Shown here: one piece after another, positions 20,650 to 29,058 of the stretch | Numbering within the stretch: position 1 is the first letter of the stretch | Layout of the letters: every line of letters starts with the position of its first letter | Assembly: GCF_018616375.1 (NCBI RefSeq) | Contig: NZ_JAEQBB010000003.1 | Location: forward strand, 294,045 to 358,044 | Direction: 5' to 3' | Length of the DNA stretch: 64,000 nt | DNA from: Exiguobacterium sp. J17977 | Lineage (GTDB): Bacteria; Bacillota; Bacilli; Exiguobacteriales; Exiguobacteriaceae | Position numbers and translations under genes: made by a program | The notes under the pieces: generated by a model | The model's input: the letters and a program-made list of their open reading frames with translations, nothing else | Databases searched by the model: none | What the model was told of the DNA's origin: nothing

Positions 20650-20658
20650 TGCTATAAT
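20650..20658 (+). promoter_or_regulatory. Extended -10 promoter of the 45-residue gene
   Basis: TGCTATAAT (20650-20658) is an extended -10 element; no good -35 at 17 bases (CAACCA), which is common for extended -10 promoters. Confidence 0.55.
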
Positions 20659-20741
20659 TTAATTGTAGATTAGTGCAAGTTCAAGATTTTCAGATTCAGT
20701 AACGGTCGGTCCGGTCCTTTTGGCGTTGGGGGTGAGAGACC

Positions 20742-20879
20742 ATGAAAGAACGTAACAAAGTATTGGAACAGAAAAAGAAACTTCTGAAGGAAGTCCTCAA
20801 AAAGAAATTGAAAGACTTGCAAGTGAAGCCAGGCAAAGAGACGGTATCACAACCGGTTTCTCGAATGCCGGCGTCCTAG
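20742..20879 (+). CDS. Small basic helical peptide gene (45 residues), unknown
   Basis: Encodes 45 residues, too short for ordinary gene callers. GGGGGTGA lies seven bases upstream of ATG, an extended -10 promoter precedes it, and a palindromic terminator follows, so the unit is complete. The first 30 residues are very lysine-rich with heptad leucines (LEQKKKLLKEVLKKKL), predicting a basic amphipathic helix; the tail ends RMPAS. I do not recognise a family. It lies just upstream of spx on the same strand but is separately terminated. Could be a nucleic acid-binding or proteolysis-related peptide; that is a guess from charge only. Confidence 0.65.
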   Translation: MKERNKVLEQKKKLLKEVLKKKLKDLQVKPGKETVSQPVSRMPAS

Positions 20880-20891
20880 AACGGTCGATCA

Positions 20892-20924
20892 AGGGTCGCA
20901 TTCTCGAGAATGCGTCCTCTTTTC
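20892..20924 (+). terminator. Terminator after the 45-residue gene
   Basis: CGCATTCTC and GAGAATGCG (20897-20914) form a perfect inverted repeat with extended GG/CC flank, followed by CTTTTCTT. Confidence 0.75.
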
Positions 20925-20948
20925 TTACCTGAATGAGAAAGAATATCA

Positions 20949-20980
20949 TTGAAGTTTCAATTCATAAGAATTATTATAAT
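20949..20980 (+). promoter_or_regulatory. Candidate spx promoter
   Basis: TTGAAG (20949-20954) with TATTAT at 17 bases (20972-20977); an overlapping TATAAT sits at 20975-20980. The region 20925-21058 holds nothing else obvious. Confidence 0.45.
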
Positions 20981-21058
20981 TAAGTGAACGATTTTTTGGG
21001 TATACAAATAGAGTCACTTGAAAAAGATGAACGAACATTTGATCAGGGAGGAACGAAA

Positions 21059-21457
21059 ATGGTCACACTTTACACGTCTCCGAGCTGCACATCGTGCCGA
21101 AAAGCACGGGCTTGGCTTGAAGAGCATGATATCCCATTTACGGAACGAAATATATTTTCAGAACCACTCTCACTCAATGAGATCAAACAAATCCTACGTA
21201 TGACAGAGGACGGGACGGATGAAATCATCTCGACCCGGTCTAAAGTTTTCTCTAAAATCGACGTATCGGTCGATGCGCTTTCGCTTCAACAACTGTACGA
21301 TTTGATTCAAGAGTATCCAGGACTACTTCGCCGTCCAATCTTGATTGATGAAAAACGTCTTCAAGTCGGGTATAACGAAGATGAGATTCGTCGATTCTTG
21401 CCGCGCAAGGTCCGCACGTTCCAACTTCAAGAAGCGCAACGACTCGTCAACGAGTGA
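21059..21457 (+). CDS. spx: Transcriptional regulator Spx
   Basis: Redox-sensing global regulator that binds the RNA polymerase alpha C-terminal domain under disulfide stress. 132 residues, ArsC-like fold. The CxxC switch is Cys10 and Cys13 (SPSCTSCRK). The [19 protein letters not shown] segment that contacts the polymerase is present. ATG at 21059 lies behind GGGAGG; an upstream extension to 20984 is rejected for lack of a ribosome site. Spx levels are set by ClpXP with the adaptor SpxH, encoded about 8 kb downstream; mecA is the next gene. Confidence 0.96.
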   Translation: MVTLYTSPSCTSCRKARAWLEEHDIPFTERNIFSEPLSLNEIKQILRMTEDGTDEIISTRSKVFSKIDVSVDALSLQQLYDLIQEYPGLLRRPILIDEKRLQVGYNEDEIRRFLPRKVRTFQLQEAQRLVNE

Positions 21458-21460
21458 GGA

Positions 21461-21489
21461 AGCATACTGTCTAAGCAGTGTGCTTTTTA
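21461..21489 (+). terminator. Terminator of spx
   Basis: AGCATACTG (21461-21469) pairs with CAGTGTGCT (21476-21484), followed by TTTTATT. Confidence 0.85.
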
Positions 21490-21637
21490 TTATTCCGTTT
21501 TTCCGATAAAATAATAGTAATAACCCCATCATCAATAGATTGACACGTTAAAAAAAGGGTACTATGATAACAAGACAATTTCCCCTCTCCTCCTTAATTG
21601 TTGAAGTAGGAGTGAGGTGAGAAGGGAGTGGACAATC

Positions 21638-22291
21638 GTGAAAATTGAGCGCATCAATGATAATACCGTCAAATTTTTCATTACGTATGTCGATATCGAA
21701 AAACGCGGTTTCGCTCGTGATGAAATCTGGTATAACCGAGAACGTGGTGAGCAGCTGTTCTGGCAGATGATGGACGAAGCGCACGAACGAGAAGATATCT
21801 CGTTTGATGGTCCACTATGGATACAAGTACAAGCTTTTGAAAAAGGACTTGAAGTGACCGTGACAATTGCGAAAAATGTGATTGACGCTGAAGATGATTC
21901 TGAGCTCGGATCACTCCTGCGCTCGGCGATCGATGAGGCACGCGATCAACAATCGGTTCTCGACCAATTGAGTGAACTCGATGAAGAAACCGAGCAGGAG
22001 GCGTGGGCTCCGCTCGCCATGGAAACGGACGACTTTGAGGCGATCATCTCGCTCAGCAAACGGGCGGGAGAGACGTTAAGTAACATCGACCTCAAACTGT
22101 TCCATTACGATCAAAAGTATTACTTGTGGATTGACTTCCCGGAAGAGATGGAACCAGAGGAAGAAGAGAACGTATTGAGCCTCTTGGCCGAGTACTTGAC
22201 GTTCAGCACGCAGACGTTAGCGATGCTCGAAGAATACGGCAAGCTCATTCTCGATGGGGACGTCTTCGCCAAAGTCCGTCACTATTTCTAA
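21638..22291 (+). CDS. mecA: ClpC adaptor protein MecA
   Basis: Adaptor that delivers substrates such as ComK to ClpCP and controls ClpC assembly. 217 residues, with the characteristic N-terminus KIERINDNTVKFFITY, a variable acidic linker (about residues 80-125), and the C-terminal ClpC-binding domain with DDFEAIISLSKR. The start is GTG at 21638, nine bases after AAGGGAG; the longer frame from 21617 is rejected. Its place between spx and coiA matches B. subtilis. Whether the organism is naturally competent is not shown, but coiA is close by. Confidence 0.94.
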   Translation: MKIERINDNTVKFFITYVDIEKRGFARDEIWYNRERGEQLFWQMMDEAHEREDISFDGPLWIQVQAFEKGLEVTVTIAKNVIDAEDDSELGSLLRSAIDEARDQQSVLDQLSELDEETEQEAWAPLAMETDDFEAIISLSKRAGETLSNIDLKLFHYDQKYYLWIDFPEEMEPEEEENVLSLLAEYLTFSTQTLAMLEEYGKLILDGDVFAKVRHYF

Positions 22292-22296
22292 ACCCC

Positions 22297-22329
22297 AATC
22301 GCCTGTTCATATGGACAGGCGATTTTTTT
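22297..22329 (+). terminator. Terminator of mecA
   Basis: AATCGCCTGT (22297-22306) pairs with ACAGGCGATT (22314-22323) and a T-run follows. Confidence 0.9.
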
Positions 22330-22357
22330 CTAACTTATACATAAACGAGGTGTCGTG

Positions 22358-23590
22358 ATGTTGAAACGTTTGCAGTTGATGTTGGCCGATAGTGCCTGGT
22401 TCGTCCCGTTCTTGTATGGGGTCGGGGGGATTGCCTTGACGTTCCTTACCCAATACTTTGGAAGTTTCTTTCGGGAACTATTGCCCGAAATCGTCTATTT
22501 AGATAAGGATTCGGCGGCGACGGTTTTATCATCGTCCTTCACGAGTCTGATGACGATGATGACGTTCAGTTTTTCAACGATTCTCGTCGTCTTGACGACG
22601 TACTCGTCCCAGTTCTCGCCGCGGACGATCAACAACTTTTTGACGAATTCGGCGTCGAAGCATACGCTCGGCTTGTTCATCATGACGACCGTGTACGGCA
22701 TCACGAACTTATTTTTGATTCGGACGTCAGATGAGGACGTCGTCCTCGCCTCGGGCGTCAGCGTGCTGCTCGTCGTCAGTTCCGTCTGGGCGTTCGTCAA
22801 GTTCATCCAAACAATCAGCGTCTCGATTCAAGCCGAACGTCTCTTGTCAGCCTTGCATCGCGAGGCGTTGTCCGTCATCGAGACACAGCAACAAGCGGTC
22901 GACGACGGCAAGATGCATATCGTTCCTAAGCGTTCGGTCCATACGTTCGAGGGTCACGCCATCTATGCCCCGCGCACCGGCTACATTCAACTGTTCGCAA
23001 GCGAGAAACACGAGAGTCATGACGTCGATTTTGAGTCGGTCGTGGCTGTCGGGGATTTCGTGGCGAAAGGGGACTTGCTCGGCTATTGGCTCGGGGAAGA
23101 AGCGCTCGAGATTGACGTGTTCCAAATCGGGGAGATTCGCTCCTCGATTCAAGATCCGGCCTTCGTTATCGAGAAGTTGAGCGAGATCGCGTTAAAAGGT
23201 ATCTCGCCCGGGATTAACGATCCGAATACGGCGATTCACGCCATTCATTACATCGGGGACATTTTGCGGGAACTGAGCCGATTACCTGAAGGGGATTTCT
23301 TATTTTCCAATGACAAGAGTGACTGGCACGCCAAACGGAAGCCGATGGAGGCGACGTTGTTCGAGGCGCTTGCTCCGATTAAGACGTATGCGAGCCATGA
23401 CATCTTTGTGATGGCGTCCGTGTTCGAGGCAATCCGCATCGCCCGGTTAGAAGCGCATGCCTCACACGAAGAGACGTTCGAGGCGTTCATCGACTATTTT
23501 GAGGAGTCGCTCGATTTTGAAGAGTTGCATCCGCGAGAACGCGCGTTTCTGACGAATCAGATGATGCGTGCCCGAAAAGTACAGACGTGA
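22358..23590 (+). CDS. DUF2254 family membrane protein
   Basis: 410 residues. Four hydrophobic segments occur in the first 150 residues (about 15-35, 65-85, 105-120 and 130-150), then a long soluble C-terminal domain with the conserved family stretch GISPGINDPNTAIHAI near residue 285. The family is widespread and of unknown function; a transport or channel role has been suggested only from topology. ATG at 22358 is five bases after GAGGTG. The gene has no counterpart at this point in B. subtilis, so it is an insertion into the mecA-cls/coiA block. Confidence 0.85.
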   Translation: MLKRLQLMLADSAWFVPFLYGVGGIALTFLTQYFGSFFRELLPEIVYLDKDSAATVLSSSFTSLMTMMTFSFSTILVVLTTYSSQFSPRTINNFLTNSASKHTLGLFIMTTVYGITNLFLIRTSDEDVVLASGVSVLLVVSSVWAFVKFIQTISVSIQAERLLSALHREALSVIETQQQAVDDGKMHIVPKRSVHTFEGHAIYAPRTGYIQLFASEKHESHDVDFESVVAVGDFVAKGDLLGYWLGEEALEIDVFQIGEIRSSIQDPAFVIEKLSEIALKGISPGINDPNTAIHAIHYIGDILRELSRLPEGDFLFSNDKSDWHAKRKPMEATLFEALAPIKTYASHDIFVMASVFEAIRIARLEAHASHEETFEAFIDYFEESLDFEELHPRERAFLTNQMMRARKVQT

Positions 23591-23622
23591 AAGGGAGGGG
23601 TCACTCGAGACCCCTCCCTTTT
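23590..23622. terminator. Bidirectional terminator between convergent genes
   Basis: AAGGGAGGGGTC (23591-23602) pairs with GACCCCTCCCTT (23609-23620), A-run and T-run on the two sides. It serves both the DUF2254 gene and the SDR gene. Confidence 0.92.
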
Positions 23623-23627
23623 GCTGC

Positions 23628-24350
23628 TTATGAGAGCGTATAGCCACCATCCACCGTGATGGCTTGTCCGTTAATATAGCTTGACGCGCCGCTCAACAGG
23701 AACGTGACGACCGGTGCGACTTCTTCCGGCTTGGCGGCATGTCCCCGGAAATGATGGGTCATCGCCTCTTGGAATTTGGCCTCACCACCGTACAGTTTAT
23801 GACTGAGCGGCGTGTCGACTGGACCGAAACAGACCGCATTGAAACGTACTTTGCCTTTCATCCGGTGGGCAAACGTCTTCGTCAAAGCGATGACGGCCGC
23901 TTTCGAGGCGGCGTATGGACCGAGCATCGGCGGGAATTTGACGTGACCGACGATGGCGGCGTTATTGACGACGCTCCCTCCTGTCACCAACAGGGGGATG
24001 GCGCGTTGGATGATGCGATTCGTCGCCAGGACGTTCAGTTCGAACACGTCGTCGAACGCGGTCGTCGGCAACCGCTCTGGTGTCCCGGGGCGACCGAACG
24101 TCGCAGCGTTGTTGAACAGTCCATCTAAGACGACCTTGTCCTCGCTCAAACGGTCCATCAATGCTTCAACTTGCTCGGATTCGGCTAAATCACATGTAAG
24201 GAAAGTGATACGGGATGAGGCGTCCTCTAGTGCGGCACCTCGTGTCTCGTCACGGCCGATGCCGATGACGTCGTGTCCGTCCTCTGCCAAACGAAGGGCG
24301 ACGGCCCGTCCAATCCCGCTCGTCGCTCCAGTAATCAAAAATGTGCCCAT
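23628..24350 (-). CDS. SDR family oxidoreductase-like protein, catalytic serine replaced
   Basis: 240 residues of the classical short-chain dehydrogenase fold. TGATSGIG binds NAD(P), NNAA stands for the usual NNAG, the tetrad Asn is in ELNVLAT, and YAASK (Tyr146, Lys150) is intact. The serine normally found thirteen to fourteen residues before the Tyr is Ala132 (VVNNAAIVG). Catalysis may be impaired or use another residue. The C-terminus has the usual INGQAITVDGGY. Start ATG at 24350 behind GGGAG on the minus strand. Divergent from cls, from which it is separated by 81 bases. Substrate unknown. Confidence 0.85.
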   Translation of the reverse strand: MGTFLITGATSGIGRAVALRLAEDGHDVIGIGRDETRGAALEDASSRITFLTCDLAESEQVEALMDRLSEDKVVLDGLFNNAATFGRPGTPERLPTTAFDDVFELNVLATNRIIQRAIPLLVTGGSVVNNAAIVGHVKFPPMLGPYAASKAAVIALTKTFAHRMKGKVRFNAVCFGPVDTPLSHKLYGGEAKFQEAMTHHFRGHAAKPEEVAPVVTFLLSGASSYINGQAITVDGGYTLS

Positions 24351-24431
24351 ATTTTGTTCGCTCCCCTCAAAAGATGGTGTTAAGTTGTATAATTATGATA
24401 ATACAAGACAGAAACGAGGTCAGTTTATAAT

Positions 24432-25943
24432 ATGTTGCGACGCATACAAGTACTTTTATCCCTGATTTTGCTCGCAGGTCTCATTGCCGTATTATCGTAT
24501 TACTGGAGCTCGCAAGTGATCGGGCTGTTCTCGGTGCTCGTCTTTTTGACGACGTTTAGCATCTTGCTCGTCATCCTGCTCGAGAATCGTAATCCGCAGC
24601 GGACACTCATTTGGGCCATCGTCATGCTCGGCTTCCCGGTCGTCGGGCTGTTCGCCTATTTTGTGTTCGGACAGAACTACCGCCGGAAACGCATGTTCAA
24701 AGAAAAGGCGATGCTCGATGAAGAGACGTACCTCGCCTATCGGCAGAAGGCAATGACGCTGTCGCCGTCGCTCATGTTCTCCCATGACGATTATGAGAAG
24801 TTGCTCCATTTGACGTCGTCACTGAATCAATTACCCGTTTCGTCGAACACGTATACGCAAGTGTTGACGAACGGCCAACAGAAGTTCTCGAAGTTGTTGC
24901 CCGCTTTGAAAGGGGCGACGCGTCATATTCATCTGGAGTATTATATTTTCCGGGAAGATCGTATTTCTCGGGAAATTCAACGGATTTTGATTCAGAAGGC
25001 GAAGGCCGGGGTCGAGGTGCGCTTCCTCTATGATGCGGTCGGCTCGATTCATACGAGCGGGACGTTCTTTGACGAGATGCGCCAAGCGGGTGTCCACGTC
25101 AAAGCGTTCTTTCCGGTCGTCCTGCCGCTCGTATCAAGTAAGACGAACTATCGGAACCATCGGAAAATCGTCGTCATCGATGGGACGGAGGCGTTCACGG
25201 GCGGGTTGAACGTCGGCGACGAATATTTGGGTGAGCATTCGAAGTTCGGATTTTGGCGTGACACGCATCTATACGTCAGAGGGGAAGGGGTGTCGGAACT
25301 CCAGCTCATCTTTTTGCAGGACTGGTACTACATGACGGGCGAGCGTCTATTCACACCGTTCTATCTCGAGCCGCTCGAAACAGTGCGGAGCGCGAGCGGC
25401 GGCGTGCAGATTGTGGCGAGCGGGCCGGATGAGCCGTATGAGACGATGAAGTCGATTTATTTCGCGCTGATCAATGCGGCGAAGAAGTCGGTGTACATCT
25501 CGTCCCCATACTTGATTCCGGACGAGGATATCATGAGCGCGCTCAAGACCGCCTCGTTATCCGGGGTCGATGTCCGCATCGTGTTGCCGAGCTATCCGGA
25601 CCATAAAATCGTCTTTTATGCGAGCCGATCGTATTACGAGGAGCTGCTCAGCGCCGGGGTCAAGATTTACTTGTATGAGGAAGGGTTCATGCACTCGAAA
25701 GTCATCGTCGTCGACGATGGGCTGGCGACGATCGGGACGGCGAACATGGACTTCAGAAGTTTCCACCTCAATTTCGAGGTGAACGCGCTCTTGTATAACA
25801 CGAACTCCGTCCATCAGCTCAAACAAGATTTGTATAAAGATTTTGAAGGGTCACACGAGTTGGAGATCCGGGCGTTCTCGGAACGGTCCTACTTCATCAA
25901 ACTCGTCGAATCATTGGCCCGGATGTTTTCACCACTTTTATGA
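24432..25943 (+). CDS. cls: Cardiolipin synthase
   Basis: Joins two phosphatidylglycerols to make cardiolipin at the membrane. 503 residues: two N-terminal membrane segments (about 8-28 and 33-55), then a PLDc_N-type segment and two PLD domains. Both HKD motifs are intact: NHRKIVVIDG (about residue 240) and MHSKVIVVDD (about residue 420), each with downstream GGLNVGDEY and GTANMDFRS. Start ATG at 24432; GAGGT lies a little far upstream (about 12 bases). coiA begins 12 bases after the stop and could be cotranscribed. A second, more divergent PLD-like gene lies at 54060. Confidence 0.94.
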   Translation: MLRRIQVLLSLILLAGLIAVLSYYWSSQVIGLFSVLVFLTTFSILLVILLENRNPQRTLIWAIVMLGFPVVGLFAYFVFGQNYRRKRMFKEKAMLDEETYLAYRQKAMTLSPSLMFSHDDYEKLLHLTSSLNQLPVSSNTYTQVLTNGQQKFSKLLPALKGATRHIHLEYYIFREDRISREIQRILIQKAKAGVEVRFLYDAVGSIHTSGTFFDEMRQAGVHVKAFFPVVLPLVSSKTNYRNHRKIVVIDGTEAFTGGLNVGDEYLGEHSKFGFWRDTHLYVRGEGVSELQLIFLQDWYYMTGERLFTPFYLEPLETVRSASGGVQIVASGPDEPYETMKSIYFALINAAKKSVYISSPYLIPDEDIMSALKTASLSGVDVRIVLPSYPDHKIVFYASRSYYEELLSAGVKIYLYEEGFMHSKVIVVDDGLATIGTANMDFRSFHLNFEVNALLYNTNSVHQLKQDLYKDFEGSHELEIRAFSERSYFIKLVESLARMFSPLL

Positions 25944-25955
25944 GGGGGAAGCGGA

Positions 25956-27017
25956 ATGAGATTTGCCATCGGTCGAACTGGAGGGTATGTGGATGCCCTT
26001 ACGCTCAGTCGGGGGCGGATTGAACCGTTTGCCCCTTTTTCGTGCCCGGAATGTGGGGAACGGGTCATCGTCAGGCAAGGGGTGAAACGGCGTCTCCATT
26101 TCGCCCACGTCAATCCTTGCGCATGCGGCGAGTCGACCGGACACCATGAAGACAAATGGGGCGTGCGGCAATGGCTACAAGGCCAAGGGTATGCGGTTGA
26201 GCAAGAAGTCGTCATCGGCACACGTCGTGCCGATTTGGTGGCCGTACGCGACAAGACACGGCTCGTCGTCGAAATTCAGGCGTCCACGCTCTCAATCGAG
26301 TCTTACGTCGAGCGGACGAGACATTATCGTGACAACCAGCTCGACGTCGTCTGGTTGGCGAGCGGGCTGCAGCCCGGGGGTGTCGCGACGTTCAAACCGT
26401 GGATGCGGGCCGAACTGGCGCGACGACATAGCCTGATCGTTCCGACCGGACCGGCGCTCTACCGCTTCGTCGGGTTCCCAGTCTCCATCCGAGCGGGCGT
26501 CGGCCAATGGCAGGTCGCGACCTCGTTCGATATCTCACCGTTCGCAGCGTATTATGGCTTTGATGCCCATCGTTGGACCCAAGTCATTCGGCGGAGACGG
26601 ATGACGCCGCCTTATCCGACGCCACAGTATCGCCGACTCATCTTGAACCGGCTGTATCCGCTCGGGATGTTGCCTTCTTTATTGCCGAGCTACTGTTATT
26701 TGCCGATGCCGTCACTGTGGGGTATTCATGTCCATCCGTTCATGTTCCAGACGGTACTCTACTTGAACCGGCGTGATTGGCCCGGAGACTCCGTCAGTTG
26801 GAGCATCGAGAAGACGTGCCGCCAGTTCGAGGTGACCCCGACAAGCGACTTTCTGCAAGCGTTTGAAGTACAATGGAGACAACTGTTGAACGTATTCGAT
26901 GTGACGGAGGCTGTGCGCGATTGGCACGTGCCTAAGACGCTAGACACGGCGTTGCTTCACGATTTTCGATACTTTCAAGGGTTTCAGCGATTCATGGCGA
27001 ATTCGTATACAAACTAA
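25956..27017 (+). CDS. coiA: Competence protein CoiA-like
   Basis: Competence-associated protein needed for recombination of incoming DNA in naturally transformable Firmicutes. 353 residues. The N-terminal zinc-type site CPECGE is followed by RLHFAH and a nuclease-like core RRADLVAV...LVVEIQAS, which resembles a PD-(D/E)xK site. The C-terminal half is less conserved. ATG at 25956 lies behind GAGGGGG. The order mecA-coiA-pepF is the same as in B. subtilis apart from the inserted genes. pepF starts 17 bases after. Confidence 0.85.
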   Translation: MRFAIGRTGGYVDALTLSRGRIEPFAPFSCPECGERVIVRQGVKRRLHFAHVNPCACGESTGHHEDKWGVRQWLQGQGYAVEQEVVIGTRRADLVAVRDKTRLVVEIQASTLSIESYVERTRHYRDNQLDVVWLASGLQPGGVATFKPWMRAELARRHSLIVPTGPALYRFVGFPVSIRAGVGQWQVATSFDISPFAAYYGFDAHRWTQVIRRRRMTPPYPTPQYRRLILNRLYPLGMLPSLLPSYCYLPMPSLWGIHVHPFMFQTVLYLNRRDWPGDSVSWSIEKTCRQFEVTPTSDFLQAFEVQWRQLLNVFDVTEAVRDWHVPKTLDTALLHDFRYFQGFQRFMANSYTN

Positions 27018-27034
27018 GAAAAGGAAGTGGACAT

Positions 27035-28837
27035 ATGTCAGAAGTACTTACACGACAACAAGTCCCCGTCGAGGAGACGTGGAACTTAGAGACGATTTAT
27101 GCAGACGATCAAGCTTGGGAACAAGATTTTGAGGCGTTGAAAGCAAGCGTACCGGCTTTGGTCGAGTTTAAAGGGAAACTTGGAGAATCGGCTGCTTCGT
27201 TGTTCGCCGGTCTGCAACTGCGTGACGACATCTCGCGTCAACTGCATAAGCTCTATACATACGCCCATATGCGCTACGACGAGGATACGTCGAACAGCCA
27301 TTATCAGGCACTGAACGACCGTGCCGGTTCGCTCGCCGCTCAAATCTCGGCACAGCTCGCGTTCATGACGCCAGAGCTACTCGCCATCGACGAAAGCCGA
27401 ATCGAGGCGTTCATGAGTGAGCACGAGTCCCTCAACGTCTACCGCCACGCGTTCGACGAGTTGGCGCAAGAACGTCCGCACGTGTTGACGGAAGCGGAAG
27501 AGGCGATTCTCGCCCAGGCCGGTGACGTGCTCGGGCAGTCGAGCTCGACGTTCGGCATGCTCAACAACGCCGACTTGAAGTTCCCGAAAGTGAAGAACGA
27601 GAAAGGCGAAGAGGTCGAATTGACGCACGGCCGCTATATCACGTTCCTCGAATCGAGTGACCGCAGCGTCCGCGAAGGTGCGTTCAAGGCGATGTACGGG
27701 ACGTACGAGCAATATTTGAACACGTTCGCCTCGACGTTGTCGGGTAGCGTGAAGAAAGACAATTTCTATGCGACGGTCCGTAAGTTCGAGAGTGCCCGTC
27801 AAGCGGCACTTCATCATAATTCCATTCCAGAGTCTGTATACGACGGACTCGTGGAGGCGGTGAACGAACGTCTCGACTTGTTGCACCGTTACGTCGCGCT
27901 CCGAAAACGGGCACTTGGTGTAGACGAGTTGCATATGTACGACTTATATACACCGCTCGTCAAAGACGTGGATATGAAAATCCCGTATGAGGAAGCGAAA
28001 GACTTGATGGTCGAGGGGCTCGCACCGCTCGGAGACGAATACGTCCAAATCGTCAAAGACGGACTCGCTTCCCGCTGGGTCGACGTTCGTGAGACGCGCG
28101 GCAAGCGCAGCGGCGCCTATTCGTCAGGCGCGTACGACACGCAACCGTTCATCTTGATGAACTGGCAGGACAACGTCAACAACTTGTTCACGCTCGCCCA
28201 TGAGTTCGGTCATTCGGTCCATAGCCATTATACGCGGGCGACCCAGCCGTATCCGTACGGGGACTACTCGATTTTCGTGGCCGAAGTGGCTTCGACGACG
28301 AACGAGGCGCTCTTGAACGATTACTTGTTGAAGACGCGCACGGACCGCCAAGAGCGACTCTATCTGTTGAACAATCAACTCGAGACGTTCCGGGGCACAC
28401 TGTTCCGTCAGACGATGTTCGCCGAGTTCGAGCACATGATTCATAAAGCGGCCCAAGAAGGCGTCTCGCTCACACCTGAATATTTGAATGAGACGTATCT
28501 TGAGCTCAACAAGCGTTACTTCGGAGACGAGCTCGTCATCGATGGTGAGATTGCCTTCGAGTGGGCCCGCATCCCGCACTTCTATTACAATTACTACGTC
28601 TATCAGTACGCGACAGGTATCTCGGCGTCGGCCGCGTTGTCGCAACAAATCATGGACGAAGGCGAACCGGCTGTCCGTCGTTACATCGACAAGTTCTTGA
28701 AGGCCGGCTCGAGCGACTATCCGATCGAAGTGTTGAAGGCGGCCGGCGTCGATATGACGACGAAAGCACCGGTGCTCGCAGCGCTCGATCAATTCGAGGC
28801 CGTCCTCGACGAGATGGAGACGTTATTGTTCCAATGA
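27035..28837 (+). CDS. pepF: Oligoendopeptidase F
   Basis: Cytoplasmic M3-family zinc metallopeptidase that cleaves peptides of about 7-17 residues. 600 residues, the full length. The zinc motif HEFGHSVH is near residue 390, with the third ligand glutamate in VAEVASTTNEALL. ATG at 27035 lies behind AAGGAAG. In the B. subtilis order it follows coiA. Together with Opp it could degrade imported peptides. No terminator follows at once; the next terminator is at 29023, beyond an internal promoter. Confidence 0.95.
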   Translation: MSEVLTRQQVPVEETWNLETIYADDQAWEQDFEALKASVPALVEFKGKLGESAASLFAGLQLRDDISRQLHKLYTYAHMRYDEDTSNSHYQALNDRAGSLAAQISAQLAFMTPELLAIDESRIEAFMSEHESLNVYRHAFDELAQERPHVLTEAEEAILAQAGDVLGQSSSTFGMLNNADLKFPKVKNEKGEEVELTHGRYITFLESSDRSVREGAFKAMYGTYEQYLNTFASTLSGSVKKDNFYATVRKFESARQAALHHNSIPESVYDGLVEAVNERLDLLHRYVALRKRALGVDELHMYDLYTPLVKDVDMKIPYEEAKDLMVEGLAPLGDEYVQIVKDGLASRWVDVRETRGKRSGAYSSGAYDTQPFILMNWQDNVNNLFTLAHEFGHSVHSHYTRATQPYPYGDYSIFVAEVASTTNEALLNDYLLKTRTDRQERLYLLNNQLETFRGTLFRQTMFAEFEHMIHKAAQEGVSLTPEYLNETYLELNKRYFGDELVIDGEIAFEWARIPHFYYNYYVYQYATGISASAALSQQIMDEGEPAVRRYIDKFLKAGSSDYPIEVLKAAGVDMTTKAPVLAALDQFEAVLDEMETLLFQ

Positions 28838-28879
28838 GAGGAAGGGCGTGAACATTATGTGACAATATGAACAAAGTGC

Positions 28880-28908
28880 TTGTCATGGTGCGCCCGTCTC
28901 GGTATATT
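28880..28908 (+). promoter_or_regulatory. Promoter in the pepF-spxH gap
   Basis: TTGTCA (28880-28885), exactly 17 bases, TATATT (28903-28908). It points toward the terminator at 29023 with no gene between. Confidence 0.65.
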
Positions 28909-28913
28909 ATAAG

Positions 28914-28929
28914 TGTGAAATCAATCACA
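28914..28929 (+). promoter_or_regulatory. TGTGA-N6-TCACA palindrome at the predicted RNA start
   Basis: TGTGAAATCAATCACA is a perfect CRP/FNR-type half-site pair. It begins five bases after the -10, so a bound protein would block initiation. It could alternatively form a small hairpin at the RNA 5' end. Confidence 0.5.
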
Positions 28930-29055
28930 AACCCCTTTATTGACCGTAAACTTTCTCCCAACCTGTGATCTGTATAGATACTCGGGTCGTGATGTTCTCC
29001 GTCCCCGCGGGGAACATCGCAAAAAACCCACGGCTCCCCGGCCGTGGGTTTTGTT
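28915..29055 (+). ncRNA. Candidate intergenic small RNA between pepF and spxH
   Basis: A promoter at 28880-28908 and a strong terminator at 29023-29052 delimit an RNA of about 140 bases. It contains no open frame with a ribosome site. Inside, 28991-29001 pairs with 29008-29018 (eleven pairs, one wobble, loop of six), giving a stable middle hairpin before the terminator hairpin. A 5' palindrome (28914-28929) overlaps the start. I do not recognise an RNA family. It could also be simply a 3' UTR of pepF with a spurious promoter. Confidence 0.45.
29023..29052. terminator. Bidirectional terminator between pepF/sRNA and spxH
   Basis: AAAACCCACGGC (29023-29034) pairs with GCCGTGGGTTTT (29041-29052), T-rich on both strands. 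Confidence 0.92.
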
Positions 29056-29058
29056 GTG

